Made by a program: the position numbers and the translations under genes. The notes beneath the pieces were generated by a model that did not search any database, was not told the DNA's origin, and saw only the letters and a list, made by a program, of their open reading frames with translations. A stretch of DNA of 64,000 nt from a virus. Shown here in pieces: positions 41,062 through 49,374 of this stretch (position 1 is the first letter of the stretch; each line of letters opens with the position of its first letter). The stretch lies in IMG/VR virus record IMGVR_UViG_3300042458_002038, positions 1-64,000 of that record, one strand, 5' to 3'.

Positions 41062-41403
41062 TTAGTTTACTGTTTGTCCGTTGATATAAAACACACAATC
41101 TCTAATGTATGGACTTTCATCAGGATTGGTAATAGTAAAGCGATATTTACGACCACAATCAAGTAGTTTTTTAGTATCCGAATATCGAGGCGCGCTTTTT
41201 CCACATACCAATCCATCATACTTTTCCATAAGCTCTGCATCTCCGTCAATATCTGGCAAGAATAAACCATCACCGCATGAAAGATCTAAGCCAAATGACA
41301 GCTCAAATTGTTCAGCACACTCACACATTTCAATCGCATCGTCAAGATTGCTATTTGTTTCTCCTCCGAAGATAATGATTTCGTCGTATATAATGTTTTT
41401 CAT
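41062..41403 (-). CDS. Unknown early protein
   Basis: 113 residues, acidic, six Cys scattered without a clear metal motif. No family recognised. Confidence 0.6.
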   Translation of the reverse strand: MKNIIYDEIIIFGGETNSNLDDAIEMCECAEQFELSFGLDLSCGDGLFLPDIDGDAELMEKYDGLVCGKSAPRYSDTKKLLDCGRKYRFTITNPDESPYIRDCVFYINGQTVN

Positions 41404-41406
41404 ATG

Positions 41407-41610
41407 TTATTTTAAGCTGTAAACTTCAAATCCAAAATCCTCAATGTCGCGGTCAGTAAACATATCATAGTCGCTATTCCAGACAAAACCTTTGTCAGCA
41501 ATCCATGTATGGCAGGTGTATACCCGTGTACCTACATCATTGAGGACTCCTGTCACTTTAAAAATTTGATCAGCCGCAATGAATATGTCTCCAACTTTGA
41601 TGTTTTTCAT
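41407..41610 (-). CDS. Small protein, paralog of 41925-42149
   Basis: 67 residues. KVGDIFIAADQIFKVTGV aligns with VGDVFMSSNQLYRVTNV of its neighbour; both look like small beta-barrel proteins. Overlaps the upstream gene by 4 nt. Function unknown. Confidence 0.65.
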   Translation of the reverse strand: MKNIKVGDIFIAADQIFKVTGVLNDVGTRVYTCHTWIADKGFVWNSDYDMFTDRDIEDFGFEVYSLK

Positions 41611-41915
41611 AGTGCGTCTTTTTCAAATAAGGCTTTCAATCTTTCATATTCGGCGCGATCATAATTAAGTTTGCGCATCTCGCGTTCCTTATCATTCCGA
41701 GTTCTGTTTTCATATTCAAGATCAGTTTCAAAGCGTTTACCTTGAAGCTTAAGATTATAACCGCCTTCATAGCAAGGATCTTCATAGATTTTTAAATCTG
41801 TCCATACATCCGAATATTTTTCCTTTAATGATTGAAGGTATTCAATCGCCTGTTCAATAGTTGTTTCGTCCAACTCTAGGTCAGTAGTGTCTCTTGTATG
41901 AATTAATTTTTGCAT
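41607..41915 (-). CDS. Unknown charged helical protein
   Basis: 102 residues, very rich in Glu/Lys/Arg, probably coiled coil in the C-terminal half. Lies between the two paralogs. Confidence 0.6.
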   Translation of the reverse strand: MQKLIHTRDTTDLELDETTIEQAIEYLQSLKEKYSDVWTDLKIYEDPCYEGGYNLKLQGKRFETDLEYENRTRNDKEREMRKLNYDRAEYERLKALFEKDAL

Positions 41916-41924
41916 ATTGTAGTT

Positions 41925-42149
41925 TTACAGTTCGGTTGCTTTAAAAAATGTTTTGATTTCGCTAAGAAGAAAACCATCATCGCCTATATCAGTCCAACCC
42001 TGCCCACTCACAAACAAGTCAACTTCAAAGTATGGATCATCTGGAAACATCTTGGATTGTTGAACATTGGTTACGCGGTAAAGTTGGTTGGAGCTCATGA
42101 AAACGTCTCCGACTGATACAATGTTGTTGGTCATGTTGTTGGTTACCAT
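41925..42149 (-). CDS. Small protein, paralog of 41407-41610
   Basis: 74 residues sharing the N-terminal VGD-F-x4-Q-x2-(R/K)VT-x-V pattern with the downstream gene, suggesting a duplication. An internal ATG (MTNN) is an alternative start. Overlaps the upstream stop by 7 nt. Confidence 0.62.
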   Translation of the reverse strand: MVTNNMTNNIVSVGDVFMSSNQLYRVTNVQQSKMFPDDPYFEVDLFVSGQGWTDIGDDGFLLSEIKTFFKATEL

Positions 42150-42361
42150 TCCTTATGATTACCATCTGCTTCATTGTCAGCATAACCAGCAGCATATTCA
42201 GCAATTTCTTCTGCGGTCAAATCAACAATCTGCTCACCTCTGCCAGTACCTTCTGGATACCAATGCGGCATCTTTGCACGTCTGTAATAGGAGTCAGCAC
42301 CACCTCGATCATATAATGCTCCATGGCGTTTTCTGTCAAATTGAATCTGGCTATTGTTCAT
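42143..42361 (-). CDS. Small unknown protein
   Basis: 72 residues, Tyr/Ala/Glu-rich, no recognised motif. Confidence 0.6.
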   Translation of the reverse strand: MNNSQIQFDRKRHGALYDRGGADSYYRRAKMPHWYPEGTGRGEQIVDLTAEEIAEYAAGYADNEADGNHKEW

Positions 42362-42362
42362 A

Positions 42363-42590
42363 TTAGTATTTTCCGTATTTTTCCATCAGAGGATGGATAT
42401 TAACTTTCTTAGTTTTAACTTTACGATTATCAAACCCACGAATGCGCTCGCCTTGCATGTCATAGAAGGTGTGCATACGGCCAATTGTCATTTCAGCTGT
42501 CGTGCGATTAAGGCTAGCGGCCTTGGCAATGACACTGTCATATTGATCTCCAAGCTTATACTTATAATAGGTTCTCCAAAGGAATTTCAT
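42363..42590 (-). CDS. Small basic protein
   Basis: 75 residues from MKFLWRTYY, chosen to avoid overlapping the upstream gene. Basic; contains RTTAEMTIGRMHTFYD. Unknown. Confidence 0.58.
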   Translation of the reverse strand: MKFLWRTYYKYKLGDQYDSVIAKAASLNRTTAEMTIGRMHTFYDMQGERIRGFDNRKVKTKKVNIHPLMEKYGKY

Positions 42591-42603
42591 AATGCGATAT
42601 GTA

Positions 42604-42981
42604 TCAGTTGTAGCTTTCAGCGATTTCCTCAGGAGTTGCAATATAGCAAACGCCGTCAAAGTCGCCGTCAGCATAATCGTTGACAATCACTTCATCAGGC
42701 GCAGCCTTGGCAACTTTCGCTGCTTTCTTTGCGGCGGGTTTTGTAACAGCCTTTGTTGCTTTTTTTGCTGCAGCCTTGACAATCTTCACGTCAGCATCAA
42801 GTGCCGCGGCATAAAGGCCGCGAGAGATTGCCTTTTCTTTGCCAAGGAATGTTTCGAGAACTTCCTTACAAGTGAGGCCATATTGTTGGCCGGTGCTGTA
42901 AAGCGTCTTTGCTGAAAAACCAGCGGCGGCATCGGGTTGTGCGTTGAGCGCATCAATCATTTCATTTACTCTTGTCATCAT
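42604..42981 (-). CDS. Lys/Ala-rich protein
   Basis: 125 residues. A globular N-terminal half is followed by a histone-like Lys/Ala/Pro repeat (KAAKKATKAVTKPAAKK) and an acidic end. May bind nucleic acid. First gene after E11, with the early leader GTAAGGAAACCAA. Confidence 0.62.
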   Translation of the reverse strand: MMTRVNEMIDALNAQPDAAAGFSAKTLYSTGQQYGLTCKEVLETFLGKEKAISRGLYAAALDADVKIVKAAAKKATKAVTKPAAKKAAKVAKAAPDEVIVNDYADGDFDGVCYIATPEEIAESYN

Positions 42982-43013
42982 AATATTAGTTTGTTTGGTT
43001 TCCTTACGGTATT

Positions 43014-43042
43014 ATTGTATCAACTTCTGCGATTTTTGTCAA
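43014..43042 (-). promoter_or_regulatory. Early promoter E11
   Basis: -35 TTGACA (43037-43042), 17 bp, -10 TACAAT (43014-43019); leader has GTAAGGAAACC. Confidence 0.85.
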
Positions 43043-43054
43043 GGACAAAATTCA

Positions 43055-43144
43055 TTATTTTTGCTCGGAAACAAAAAATGTTGATACAAAAAACATAGCT
43101 AAAATCAGCGCAATTACGGCAAGTGCTAGGGTTGTGGTTTGCAT
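43055..43144 (-). CDS. 29-residue membrane peptide
   Basis: MQTTTLALAV start, then one hydrophobic helix and a short charged end. Sits between promoters E12 and E11 behind the early leader GTAAGGAAACCA. Typical of small early phage membrane proteins; function unknown. Confidence 0.6.
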   Translation of the reverse strand: MQTTTLALAVIALILAMFFVSTFFVSEQK

Positions 43145-43171
43145 AATATTTTATGGTTTCCTTACAGAATT

Positions 43172-43200
43172 ATTATACCACAATTTTTCAGACTTGTAAA
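43172..43200 (-). promoter_or_regulatory. Early promoter E12
   Basis: -35 TTTACA (43195-43200), 17 bp, -10 TATAAT (43172-43177); leader GTAAGGAAACCA. Confidence 0.88.
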
Positions 43201-43201
43201 G

Positions 43202-43253
43202 GAAAAAATGAAGAAAAATGCATATTTTTTTGGCCATTGAAAATCAACGAGTT
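43202..43253 (-). repeat. Promoter-upstream repeat module R2
   Basis: GTAACTCGTTGATTTTCAA followed by AAATATGCATTTTT; same module as R1, R3 and R4. Confidence 0.7.
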
Positions 43254-43331
43254 ACGCAAATGACTATTTTTGAGCGGAAATTTAGAGGATTTGCGGCTTC
43301 TTTACAGCGGATTGCCCAGCAGATTAAGCAT

Positions 43332-43372
43332 AAAGGCATGAAATCTTATTTTCAGAGATTTCATGCCTTTTT
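43332..43372 (-). terminator. Terminator hairpin
   Basis: 15-bp perfect stem (43332-43346 with 43356-43370), 9-nt loop. T-runs flank it mainly on the + side, so it may work in both directions. A second 6-bp hairpin (43377-43382/43389-43394) precedes it on the minus strand. Confidence 0.7.
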
Positions 43373-43401
43373 CGGACTGTGGTTTAAGCCACAGACATTT
43401 T

Positions 43402-43836
43402 TCAGTTTAAGATGTAAACGTCAGTCCACGCCGGTGTGGTTTTTGACATATGACTTATGGCTCGGTTTGATGCAACAAATACATCAAACACATATGCTTT
43501 TCCGCGCGCTGCCTTTTTGCTTGTTACAGCAGATCCACGATCTTGAACGATAAATTTACCGTCATCAATCACGTTCTTCAGTGCAGGAATATACACGCGC
43601 GTTCCAAACTTAAAGTCTGGATGCGCAGCTACAGTAGTTCCTTGACGTGCTGCCTTAACATCTGGCATTGCTACGCGGCTGCCCCAGTGATCTTGTCCAG
43701 GGCAGTAATATGTAATGCGGGCTCTTACTTTATGTATAGCTGCTATTGTATTTAAATGTGCCGTTTCGGCATTGGATACAAACGAGCAGCTAAACAGAGA
43801 CAGCACCAATGCTAGGGATATTGCTATTCTTTTCAT
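43402..43836 (-). CDS. Secreted 3D-domain (double-psi barrel) protein
   Basis: 144 residues. Signal peptide with hydrophobic core (about 4-20). The 3D-type domain has ITYYCPGQDHWG, VAAHPDFKFGTRVYI, FIVQDRG and YVFDVFV with conserved aspartates, as in MltA/RlpA-like peptidoglycan-active proteins. Probably acts on the host wall in the periplasm. Confidence 0.75.
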   Translation of the reverse strand: MKRIAISLALVLSLFSCSFVSNAETAHLNTIAAIHKVRARITYYCPGQDHWGSRVAMPDVKAARQGTTVAAHPDFKFGTRVYIPALKNVIDDGKFIVQDRGSAVTSKKAARGKAYVFDVFVASNRAISHMSKTTPAWTDVYILN

Positions 43837-44024
43837 TGTGTTGTTGGGTTGTGGTATTTTATTTTTGTTTTAGTTTCGGAGAGAGTATCATACCACATTT
43901 CATACTCTTTCCGCTTTGTGTATCGACCCAGCTTTACCTGTAGTCTCACACGATTGCAGAGACTGCTAACACAGCGGTCTCCATTTGCTTTGTAGATTTC
44001 CTACAAAATTATTTATCAAAGGAT
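43837..44024. other. 188-bp non-coding gap
   Basis: Hairpins TTTGTAG/CTACAAA (about 44000) and GAGAC-x-GCT/AGC-x-GTCTC (about 43960-43980), plus palindromic GAGTAT/ATACTC near 43890. No ORF and no consensus early promoter seen. Confidence 0.5.
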
Positions 44025-44594
44025 TTATGTCCAAAGCACGCCCACATGTCGCACGATGGTCATCATTGCATCTTGATCACGCTGTTCAATCAATGCTTCA
44101 AGGCGATTTGTTTCAGCATATGCTTCAGCAAAGCTCATTCCATATAGCGTTTCGCATGAGCGCATACATGATGATTTGTTTCCAGCAGCATCAAACGTTG
44201 GCTCTTCAAATATGCCATGAACACCAGGAAGCGTCTTTGGGTAACTGTCATCATGCGCAGCTTGCAATGCGTCGCGCTCATGTTTGATGTAATTATAGGC
44301 ATCACGCAATTCTCCATATGTTTTCAGCACATCATCAATGTATTCTTGTGACACATGACCAGCCGCAAGTTCTTTGCTCCAATCGGCATCAAGTTGATAC
44401 AATCCTTTTTCTTTCTCTACAAAGTCAACGAGAGTTGCAAACAATACGCGCGGTACCAATTCGACTTTATCACAGTATGTACGCGGAATGACTCGTGTAA
44501 GCCAACGTTGCTGTGGAATAAAGAAGCTGCGAATGCTCCAGTAAAAACTGGAACGTGCATAGCTGTTGGTAAATAATAGTATCAGTCTTTTCAT
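44025..44594 (-). CDS. Unknown protein
   Basis: 189 residues with a short hydrophobic N-terminus and conserved-looking TYCDKVELVPRVLFATLVDFVEKE. Similar proteins occur in other phages without known function. Overlaps the phosphoesterase gene by 4 nt. Confidence 0.62.
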   Translation of the reverse strand: MKRLILLFTNSYARSSFYWSIRSFFIPQQRWLTRVIPRTYCDKVELVPRVLFATLVDFVEKEKGLYQLDADWSKELAAGHVSQEYIDDVLKTYGELRDAYNYIKHERDALQAAHDDSYPKTLPGVHGIFEEPTFDAAGNKSSCMRSCETLYGMSFAEAYAETNRLEALIEQRDQDAMMTIVRHVGVLWT

Positions 44595-45250
44595 ATGTAT
44601 TTTAATTTAAAATTTCCATCATCATATATTTCAATATATGAACACTTTTCGTCACAGAAGCTTCCACTGTTGGCATAGGTGCAATTGGCATAGACTCGTA
44701 CCTCAGGATAGTGTGTATGCCCAGCCAACAATACATCATGTGCAGCACCATGCTTTTGAACAAACCGTTCACGAACAATATCCTTGGCTCTAATCCATGA
44801 TTTGCTAAGCTGTTTGATCCTGCGTGTAAAGCGATGGCGACGATCAAACTTTTGAATCCAGTAGTATGCTCCAGTAAAAAACCATGTAATGAATGGCCGT
44901 TCACTGGTCCATCTGTCATAGCTATGACCATGTTCCATGCGAAACTTTATGCTGTTTATCTCTGCAGCATAATGATCAACCAAATCCATACCAGCTATGG
45001 CACTCAAGAATTCGGCGTCTTCATCGTGGTTGCCATATACCAATACCACATGCCGACTTTTTGATAGCTTGCGAATTTTGCTAAGAATCTTCCAATCCTT
45101 TTTATCATAGCGATGAAATGAATAGTTGTCAAACAAGTCTCCATTGATGACTAGTGTGTTAAATTTAAAGTTCAGTACCTGAAGCACTTTTTCTTTTTGA
45201 CTTACACTGGTGCCCAAGTGAACATCACTAATGACTAGTGTATTAATCAT
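44591..45250 (-). CDS. Calcineurin-like metallophosphoesterase
   Basis: 219 residues with the full metal-binding set: DVHLG (9-13), NGDLFD (36-41), GNHD (about 74-77) and GHTH (about 177-180). Resembles LpxH/DNA-repair phosphoesterases; substrate unknown. Confidence 0.88.
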   Translation of the reverse strand: MINTLVISDVHLGTSVSQKEKVLQVLNFKFNTLVINGDLFDNYSFHRYDKKDWKILSKIRKLSKSRHVVLVYGNHDEDAEFLSAIAGMDLVDHYAAEINSIKFRMEHGHSYDRWTSERPFITWFFTGAYYWIQKFDRRHRFTRRIKQLSKSWIRAKDIVRERFVQKHGAAHDVLLAGHTHYPEVRVYANCTYANSGSFCDEKCSYIEIYDDGNFKLKYI

Positions 45251-45539
45251 TGGTTACTGTTTCATCGGCTAGTTCGTCACGATTCATTGCAGTTGTAATA
45301 TAGCTGATTAGAATGGTTGTCATTTCTGCTTGAATGTGATCATCGCTCCAGCGCGTTTCTTTGCGAAAGTCAAGAATCATTTCTGCTATGCGCAATGACG
45401 AAAGCAATAGATTGTCATCAACAAATACGTCATATACTTGTGTGCGGTATGCATTGCTAGACCGATGGTTGAAGCGCAATTCAACGTCAGATGTTTCTTT
45501 AAAGTGATGTGTGATAGCGACTAAGATAAGTGGAATCAT
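45243..45539 (-). CDS. Unknown protein
   Basis: 98 residues, hydrophobic N-terminus then helical; no motif. Overlaps the phosphoesterase start by 8 nt. Confidence 0.6.
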   Translation of the reverse strand: MIPLILVAITHHFKETSDVELRFNHRSSNAYRTQVYDVFVDDNLLLSSLRIAEMILDFRKETRWSDDHIQAEMTTILISYITTAMNRDELADETVTND

Positions 45540-45544
45540 AAGTG

Positions 45545-45820
45545 TTATTTGCTTTCTTTAAATGTTACAGTGCCTTCCCATACACCAAAGTTGCTTTGCT
45601 CGCGCATTGTCCATGTCTCAGGCACTTCTCCTTCACGCATAGGTCGCGTAGTATACCATAATGAAGAATTGCCTTCTTTAGACGTCTTCCAAGTTGCAAT
45701 AACAAATTTGTTTCCAAGTGGAACGTCTACATTCATGTTTCCGCCAAAGGCCTTAGCTCGTTGGTTTTCTGTGCATGATAATAGTAATGCTGATGCAAGG
45801 ATTAGTGGCAGTAGTTTCAT
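45545..45820 (-). CDS. Small lipoprotein
   Basis: 91 residues with a lipobox (ALLLSC, Cys16) after a typical type II signal. The mature part has WTMREQSNFGVWEGTVTF. Membrane-anchored; a role in superinfection exclusion is possible but unproven. Confidence 0.7.
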   Translation of the reverse strand: MKLLPLILASALLLSCTENQRAKAFGGNMNVDVPLGNKFVIATWKTSKEGNSSLWYTTRPMREGEVPETWTMREQSNFGVWEGTVTFKESK

Positions 45821-45873
45821 ATTGATAATTTATTGGTTTTCTAAAATGTATTTGGCGAGGATGTATTTTTCTT

Positions 45874-46008
45874 TTAGAGAAGGCTAACAGCTTTACCGCG
45901 AAAGGCTACAATTACAGCATTAAGCGCCGTGCCAATTGCACAAATAAGAAACATGGTGCCTAGCCAGATCCAAAATGAAGAGAAGACGAATTTAAGTATT
46001 TCAAGCAT
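45874..46008 (-). CDS. 44-residue membrane protein
   Basis: Hydrophobic helix spanning about residues 8-35 with a basic C-terminus (RGKAVSLL). Unknown. Confidence 0.55.
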   Translation of the reverse strand: MLEILKFVFSSFWIWLGTMFLICAIGTALNAVIVAFRGKAVSLL

Positions 46009-46108
46009 AATCGTATTGTTGTGTTAGCAGAGAATCCTATCGGTTTTTGGGAAGTGGCTTTTTTCTAGAAGAACCTTTTGATCGTGTGTGATGGTTTCCA
46101 TGATCTTC

Positions 46109-46309
46109 TTAGCGAGTGTGTTTGACTAGAGTCTGCAGCAGGTGATCGTAGTCTCCGCTCATGCAATCATCCAGCACGGCTTTAATTTCAGCGGCGGTGC
46201 GCCCTTGCTTGCGAGCTGCAGATTGAAATGCTCCCATAAGTACGAATGCATTTCCATCAAGGCCAACAAGCTGCAGTTTAATTGCTTCACAATGTAGTGT
46301 TTCGGTCAT
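46109..46309 (-). CDS. Small unknown protein
   Basis: 66 residues from ATG at 46309, 2 nt after the upstream stop. Helical; AFQSAARKQGRTAAEIKAVLDD suggests a compact helical domain. A similar AAxAF(Q/R)xAA...G pattern is known in small phage proteins. Confidence 0.6.
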   Translation of the reverse strand: MTETLHCEAIKLQLVGLDGNAFVLMGAFQSAARKQGRTAAEIKAVLDDCMSGDYDHLLQTLVKHTR

Positions 46310-46311
46310 AT

Positions 46312-46449
46312 TCAAATTTCATTTACAGTTACAATTGCGCCCATTTCACGATACACAAGCGCTGCTTCAGCGGCATTGCCATAGTCATCATATATGAGAA
46401 CGGTTCCGCGCTCTGCAGCATCTTCAAATTTAACGATTAGTTCAAACAT
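46312..46449 (-). CDS. Small acidic protein
   Basis: 45 residues, Glu/Ala-rich, no motif. Confidence 0.55.
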   Translation of the reverse strand: MFELIVKFEDAAERGTVLIYDDYGNAAEAALVYREMGAIVTVNEI

Positions 46450-46480
46450 AGGTATAGATGTTTAAAAGGTACTTCAGTGA

Positions 46481-46564
46481 TTAACAACCGCAGCATGGTG
46501 CATCTTCGCAGCCGCACGGTGAGTCATTTGGAGAATCTTCAATGTCGTATTTCATATTGGTCAT
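46481..46564 (-). CDS. 27-residue Cys-rich peptide
   Basis: Acidic start, then CGCEDAPCCGC: five Cys in eleven residues, a possible metal or disulfide site. Encoded immediately behind promoter E13 with leader GTAAGGCAAACCAC. Confidence 0.55.
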   Translation of the reverse strand: MTNMKYDIEDSPNDSPCGCEDAPCCGC

Positions 46565-46592
46565 AATCAGTAGTGGTTTGCCTTACGAGATT

Positions 46593-46621
46593 ATTATACA
46601 CTAAAAAAAGCAGCTTGTAAA
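46593..46621 (-). promoter_or_regulatory. Early promoter E13
   Basis: -35 TTTACA (46616-46621), 17 bp, -10 TATAAT (46593-46598). Confidence 0.88.
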
Positions 46622-46687
46622 TAAAAAAATGCATAAATTATGAAAAATATGCATTTTTTGTGTTTTTGTTGATTTTTAATGAGTTAC
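46622..46687 (-). repeat. Promoter-upstream repeat module R3
   Basis: GTAACTCATTAAAAATCAAC followed by two ATGCAT-containing A/T-rich blocks; a diverged copy of R2/R4. Confidence 0.6.
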
Positions 46688-47130
46688 GGCATCATCTTTA
46701 CAGCAGTCACAATGTCAGATTCGTGAAAGATATGCAGCATTGGGCTTCCGTCAAGCCAAACAGCATCATCAACATACAATCCATACCCATATACCCTCTG
46801 TAGTGTACTCAAGTCACGAACGCTAAAGCCAAGCAGTTCATCAAGTACAATCTCAGGTTTTTCCCACTCAAAGCTTTGCATAGTAAACTTCTTTTGATTG
46901 TTGCGATATTCGTCCAATCCTTCAATCCAATATTCTTGCAGATATACATAAGTGCTGCTGCTGTTGAGACTGGTTTTTCTTACAGTATATTCTTGCCCTG
47001 GCACAAGAAGAGTCTTTTCGTCCTCAATCACATTGGTAAAATATCCCCATTGTGCTGGAGCCTTAAAAGTAATCTTTTGCCCAGGCAGTGGGAGTCCATG
47101 TAACACGCTATATTTGTCAAACATACTCAT
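46684..47130 (-). CDS. Unknown protein
   Basis: 148 residues, beta-rich; contains YTVRKTSLNSSSTYVYLQE. No family recognised. Overlaps the Pth2 gene by 4 nt. Confidence 0.62.
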   Translation of the reverse strand: MSMFDKYSVLHGLPLPGQKITFKAPAQWGYFTNVIEDEKTLLVPGQEYTVRKTSLNSSSTYVYLQEYWIEGLDEYRNNQKKFTMQSFEWEKPEIVLDELLGFSVRDLSTLQRVYGYGLYVDDAVWLDGSPMLHIFHESDIVTAVKMMP

Positions 47131-47546
47131 AGGAGTGGTAGTAGTGAAGTTATACCGTGAAAGCGGTCATCATAGTGTGGACCAATTGCAACGCAGGTTT
47201 TTGTTGGCACACCGCCAAACTCAGTTGTGCCATTATCGGTTATCAGATGTGAGGTTAATCCTGCAGCCTTTGAAGCTGCATGAACAGCTTCAAGAGCGGC
47301 TTCACTCTCAACATAGCAAGTGATCTTTCGAAAAGAATGCTTCAACCAATGATCAATTTCATCAGCGTGTGTTTCACTCCAAATGGTATCGGTGCAAAAC
47401 CAATATTCATGTGTAGCTGCTAAGCGCTCTTTGCGCATACGCTCAGTTAGAAATGCCATGCTGGCATGACTGCCTTGTGCAACCATTTTTCCTTTGCGCA
47501 TATTAAGATCCTTGCGCATTACAATTACCTGTTTAGTGCTCTTCAT
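47127..47546 (-). CDS. Peptidyl-tRNA hydrolase type 2-like protein
   Basis: 139 residues. N-terminal QVIVMRKDLNMRKGKMVAQG followed by SHAS is the Pth2 signature; GTTEFGGVPT and CVAIGP match the C-terminal active-site region. Hydrolyses peptidyl-tRNA. First of several genes here with RNA-repair or tRNA roles. Confidence 0.87.
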   Translation of the reverse strand: MKSTKQVIVMRKDLNMRKGKMVAQGSHASMAFLTERMRKERLAATHEYWFCTDTIWSETHADEIDHWLKHSFRKITCYVESEAALEAVHAASKAAGLTSHLITDNGTTEFGGVPTKTCVAIGPHYDDRFHGITSLLPLL

Positions 47547-48066
47547 TGTGTAGTGTATTTAGAAAATGTTTTACATCCTTTTCAAATGTACAGTCAGGAT
47601 AGGTTAAGCCATAGTATGCTTGCACATGATGATAGCGGCTGTGGTCAATACCAATCAGTCTCATCTTTTCGATGTTATGGCTGGGATGCAGATTGTCAAT
47701 AAGTACATTGTGCGTGTGTGATAGCGTCGCATGTGGAAGCGTTGTTCTTGAGCCGTATGCTAACTGATACTCATGTTGTTGCAACGTTTCACGCGTAAGA
47801 ATATGACTATCATCAAAGTTCCATCCAGCCAGCTCTGATATTTTACTAGCATAATCTCGAGTACTAGCTGTAAGAATATAAACATTCTCATGCCCCAATA
47901 ACTCTCGACTATACTCAATAAGAGATACAGCCGCCGGGCGCACCTTTGTATAGTACTTGTGCCGGTCGCCATCAAGTGTAAACATAAAGTGATGGCCCTC
48001 AAAATCTGCATTAAATGACGTATGCATTAAGCATTCATCAATGTCCCAAAATATATTCTTAATCAT
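47533..48066 (-). CDS. HAD-superfamily phosphatase
   Basis: 177 residues from MIKNIFWDIDE. Motif I FWDIDE (second Asp present), ILTAS (motif II), VLIDNLHP (motif IV). Might serve as a 3'- or 5'-end phosphatase beside RtcB, or in nucleotide turnover. Confidence 0.78.
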   Translation of the reverse strand: MIKNIFWDIDECLMHTSFNADFEGHHFMFTLDGDRHKYYTKVRPAAVSLIEYSRELLGHENVYILTASTRDYASKISELAGWNFDDSHILTRETLQQHEYQLAYGSRTTLPHATLSHTHNVLIDNLHPSHNIEKMRLIGIDHSRYHHVQAYYGLTYPDCTFEKDVKHFLNTLHNEEH

Positions 48067-48281
48067 ACTGCTGTTGTAATATCCCAATGATGTATAAACT
48101 CTTTAAATCCACCGCGCCATTCCCACGATCCATCTCTTAATATGAAATCACCAGCGCCTTCAATATCAGCAGCTACAAGTTGAGCTTCACAATGGCGATC
48201 AGTTAATCCCCAACTTGTATACTTGCGACCCATAATGATTGGGTATTTCTCCAATAGTGTTTTTTGTATAATGTTGTCCAT
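48063..48281 (-). CDS. Small unknown protein
   Basis: 72 residues from MDNIIQK; Trp-rich (SWGLT, SWEWRGG). Overlaps the phosphatase start by 4 nt. Confidence 0.55.
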   Translation of the reverse strand: MDNIIQKTLLEKYPIIMGRKYTSWGLTDRHCEAQLVAADIEGAGDFILRDGSWEWRGGFKEFIHHWDITTAV

Positions 48282-48283
48282 TT

Positions 48284-48442
48284 TTACCAATGATGTATTG
48301 CGTTTGCTATAATAAAACCGCAGGTGATTAGATTTATAATCCAAAAGAATGATCTGATAGCTGCTGCAGCATCTGCTTCACCGCTGTCATTACTAATCTT
48401 ATTGCCCATGGTTTTACACCATACACGCCATGCTCTCTTCAT
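48284..48442 (-). CDS. 52-residue membrane protein
   Basis: Basic N-terminus (MKRAWRVWC), one C-terminal transmembrane helix. Unknown. Confidence 0.55.
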   Translation of the reverse strand: MKRAWRVWCKTMGNKISNDSGEADAAAAIRSFFWIINLITCGFIIANAIHHW

Positions 48443-48714
48443 TAAAATTCGTCTAGGTAATCTTGTTGGTATTCGTTGACGCCGCATTCTTTGCATTGAT
48501 CCCACAGTAGTCCAAGACCAGGTCCTTCCCAATCTCCGCATTTTAAATAGGCACAATAGCCATTTTCTTGGGTTGGCTTGGTAGGGTCACGATCCCAAAA
48601 AGGACACAGTTGCATCTTGCCAGCAGCATCACGCGTATAGCAATATGATCCTTCGGGAATCATGCTCTTGCATTGTTCAGCTGTCAATTTTAATGTATAT
48701 GTTTCAATTCCCAT
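48442..48714 (-). CDS. Cys-rich protein
   Basis: 90 residues with eight Cys in C-x-n-C patterns (CPFW, CAYLKC, CKEC), likely zinc-bound. Overlaps its neighbours by 1 and 11 nt. Unknown. Confidence 0.6.
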   Translation of the reverse strand: MGIETYTLKLTAEQCKSMIPEGSYCYTRDAAGKMQLCPFWDRDPTKPTQENGYCAYLKCGDWEGPGLGLLWDQCKECGVNEYQQDYLDEF

Positions 48715-48973
48715 CTTCAGATATAAGCTGATATTCTAAACGATACTTACACAATGTGAATTCAAGAAAATTCTCTAGTGCATAGCGGTCTCCATTACTG
48801 TCAACGCTATCAAGCAGATCAGCTTTACACATTCTATCATTAGTATAAAAATAAGAGGTGTGTGGAAGAACACTCGAATAAACAAAATGTACTCCTCCTA
48901 AAGCATCGACATGCGTGCACGCATAGCGGCCTGATGGTTTATGTTTGTATAGATATACCGTTTCCTCTTTCAT
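48704..48973 (-). CDS. Unknown protein
   Basis: 89 residues, Tyr-rich N-terminus (TVYLYKHKPSGRYACTHVD). No family recognised. Confidence 0.6.
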   Translation of the reverse strand: MKEETVYLYKHKPSGRYACTHVDALGGVHFVYSSVLPHTSYFYTNDRMCKADLLDSVDSNGDRYALENFLEFTLCKYRLEYQLISEDGN

Positions 48974-49374
48974 TTTGTTAATGCTTTTGCAATTTCTTTA
49001 CGACCCCATTCGTTAGCACTGTGAATATAACACTTTGGTAACTGCACACCCGCAGCTTCACATTGTTGCACTAAGTATTGAGCACATGCGCGACCAGTCA
49101 GGTTCTTAAGATTGCCATATTCAATAACTCCAGTTTGCTGTGTGACGCTAAAGTAATGAATGATGTGTTCCTCATGCAAGTCATGGTCAAATGATACTGT
49201 CTTCGGAATCATATGTTTGACCATCAAACAAAATTCAGAATAGTCACGAACAATTACCCACTTGTCAGCTGCTATACCACTCTTGTCCGTCAGCTTGCAT
49301 TTGTCATCATAAAGATATGCTGCTTCAGGATTGCGCAGGTCATCAAGAAAAAGGTTATATGAGGTAAGAGCCAT
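48970..49374 (-). CDS. Cyclic-phosphate-processing receiver (cREC) domain protein
   Basis: 134 residues from MALTSYN. NLFLDDLRNP (about 8-17), VIVRDYSEF, SFDHDL and the C-terminal IHSAN-x2-G are the landmarks of receiver-like cREC domains, which are associated with RNA-repair gene neighbourhoods. RtcB is encoded 1.4 kb upstream. Confidence 0.75.
   Translation of the reverse strand: MALTSYNLFLDDLRNPEAAYLYDDKCKLTDKSGIAADKWVIVRDYSEFCLMVKHMIPKTVSFDHDLHEEHIIHYFSVTQQTGVIEYGNLKNLTGRACAQYLVQQCEAAGVQLPKCYIHSANEWGRKEIAKALTK

Noticed and set aside
43218-43553. 111-codon + strand ORF
   Set aside because: It covers repeat module R2, two hairpins and the 3' end of the secreted-protein gene in antisense; no + promoter.
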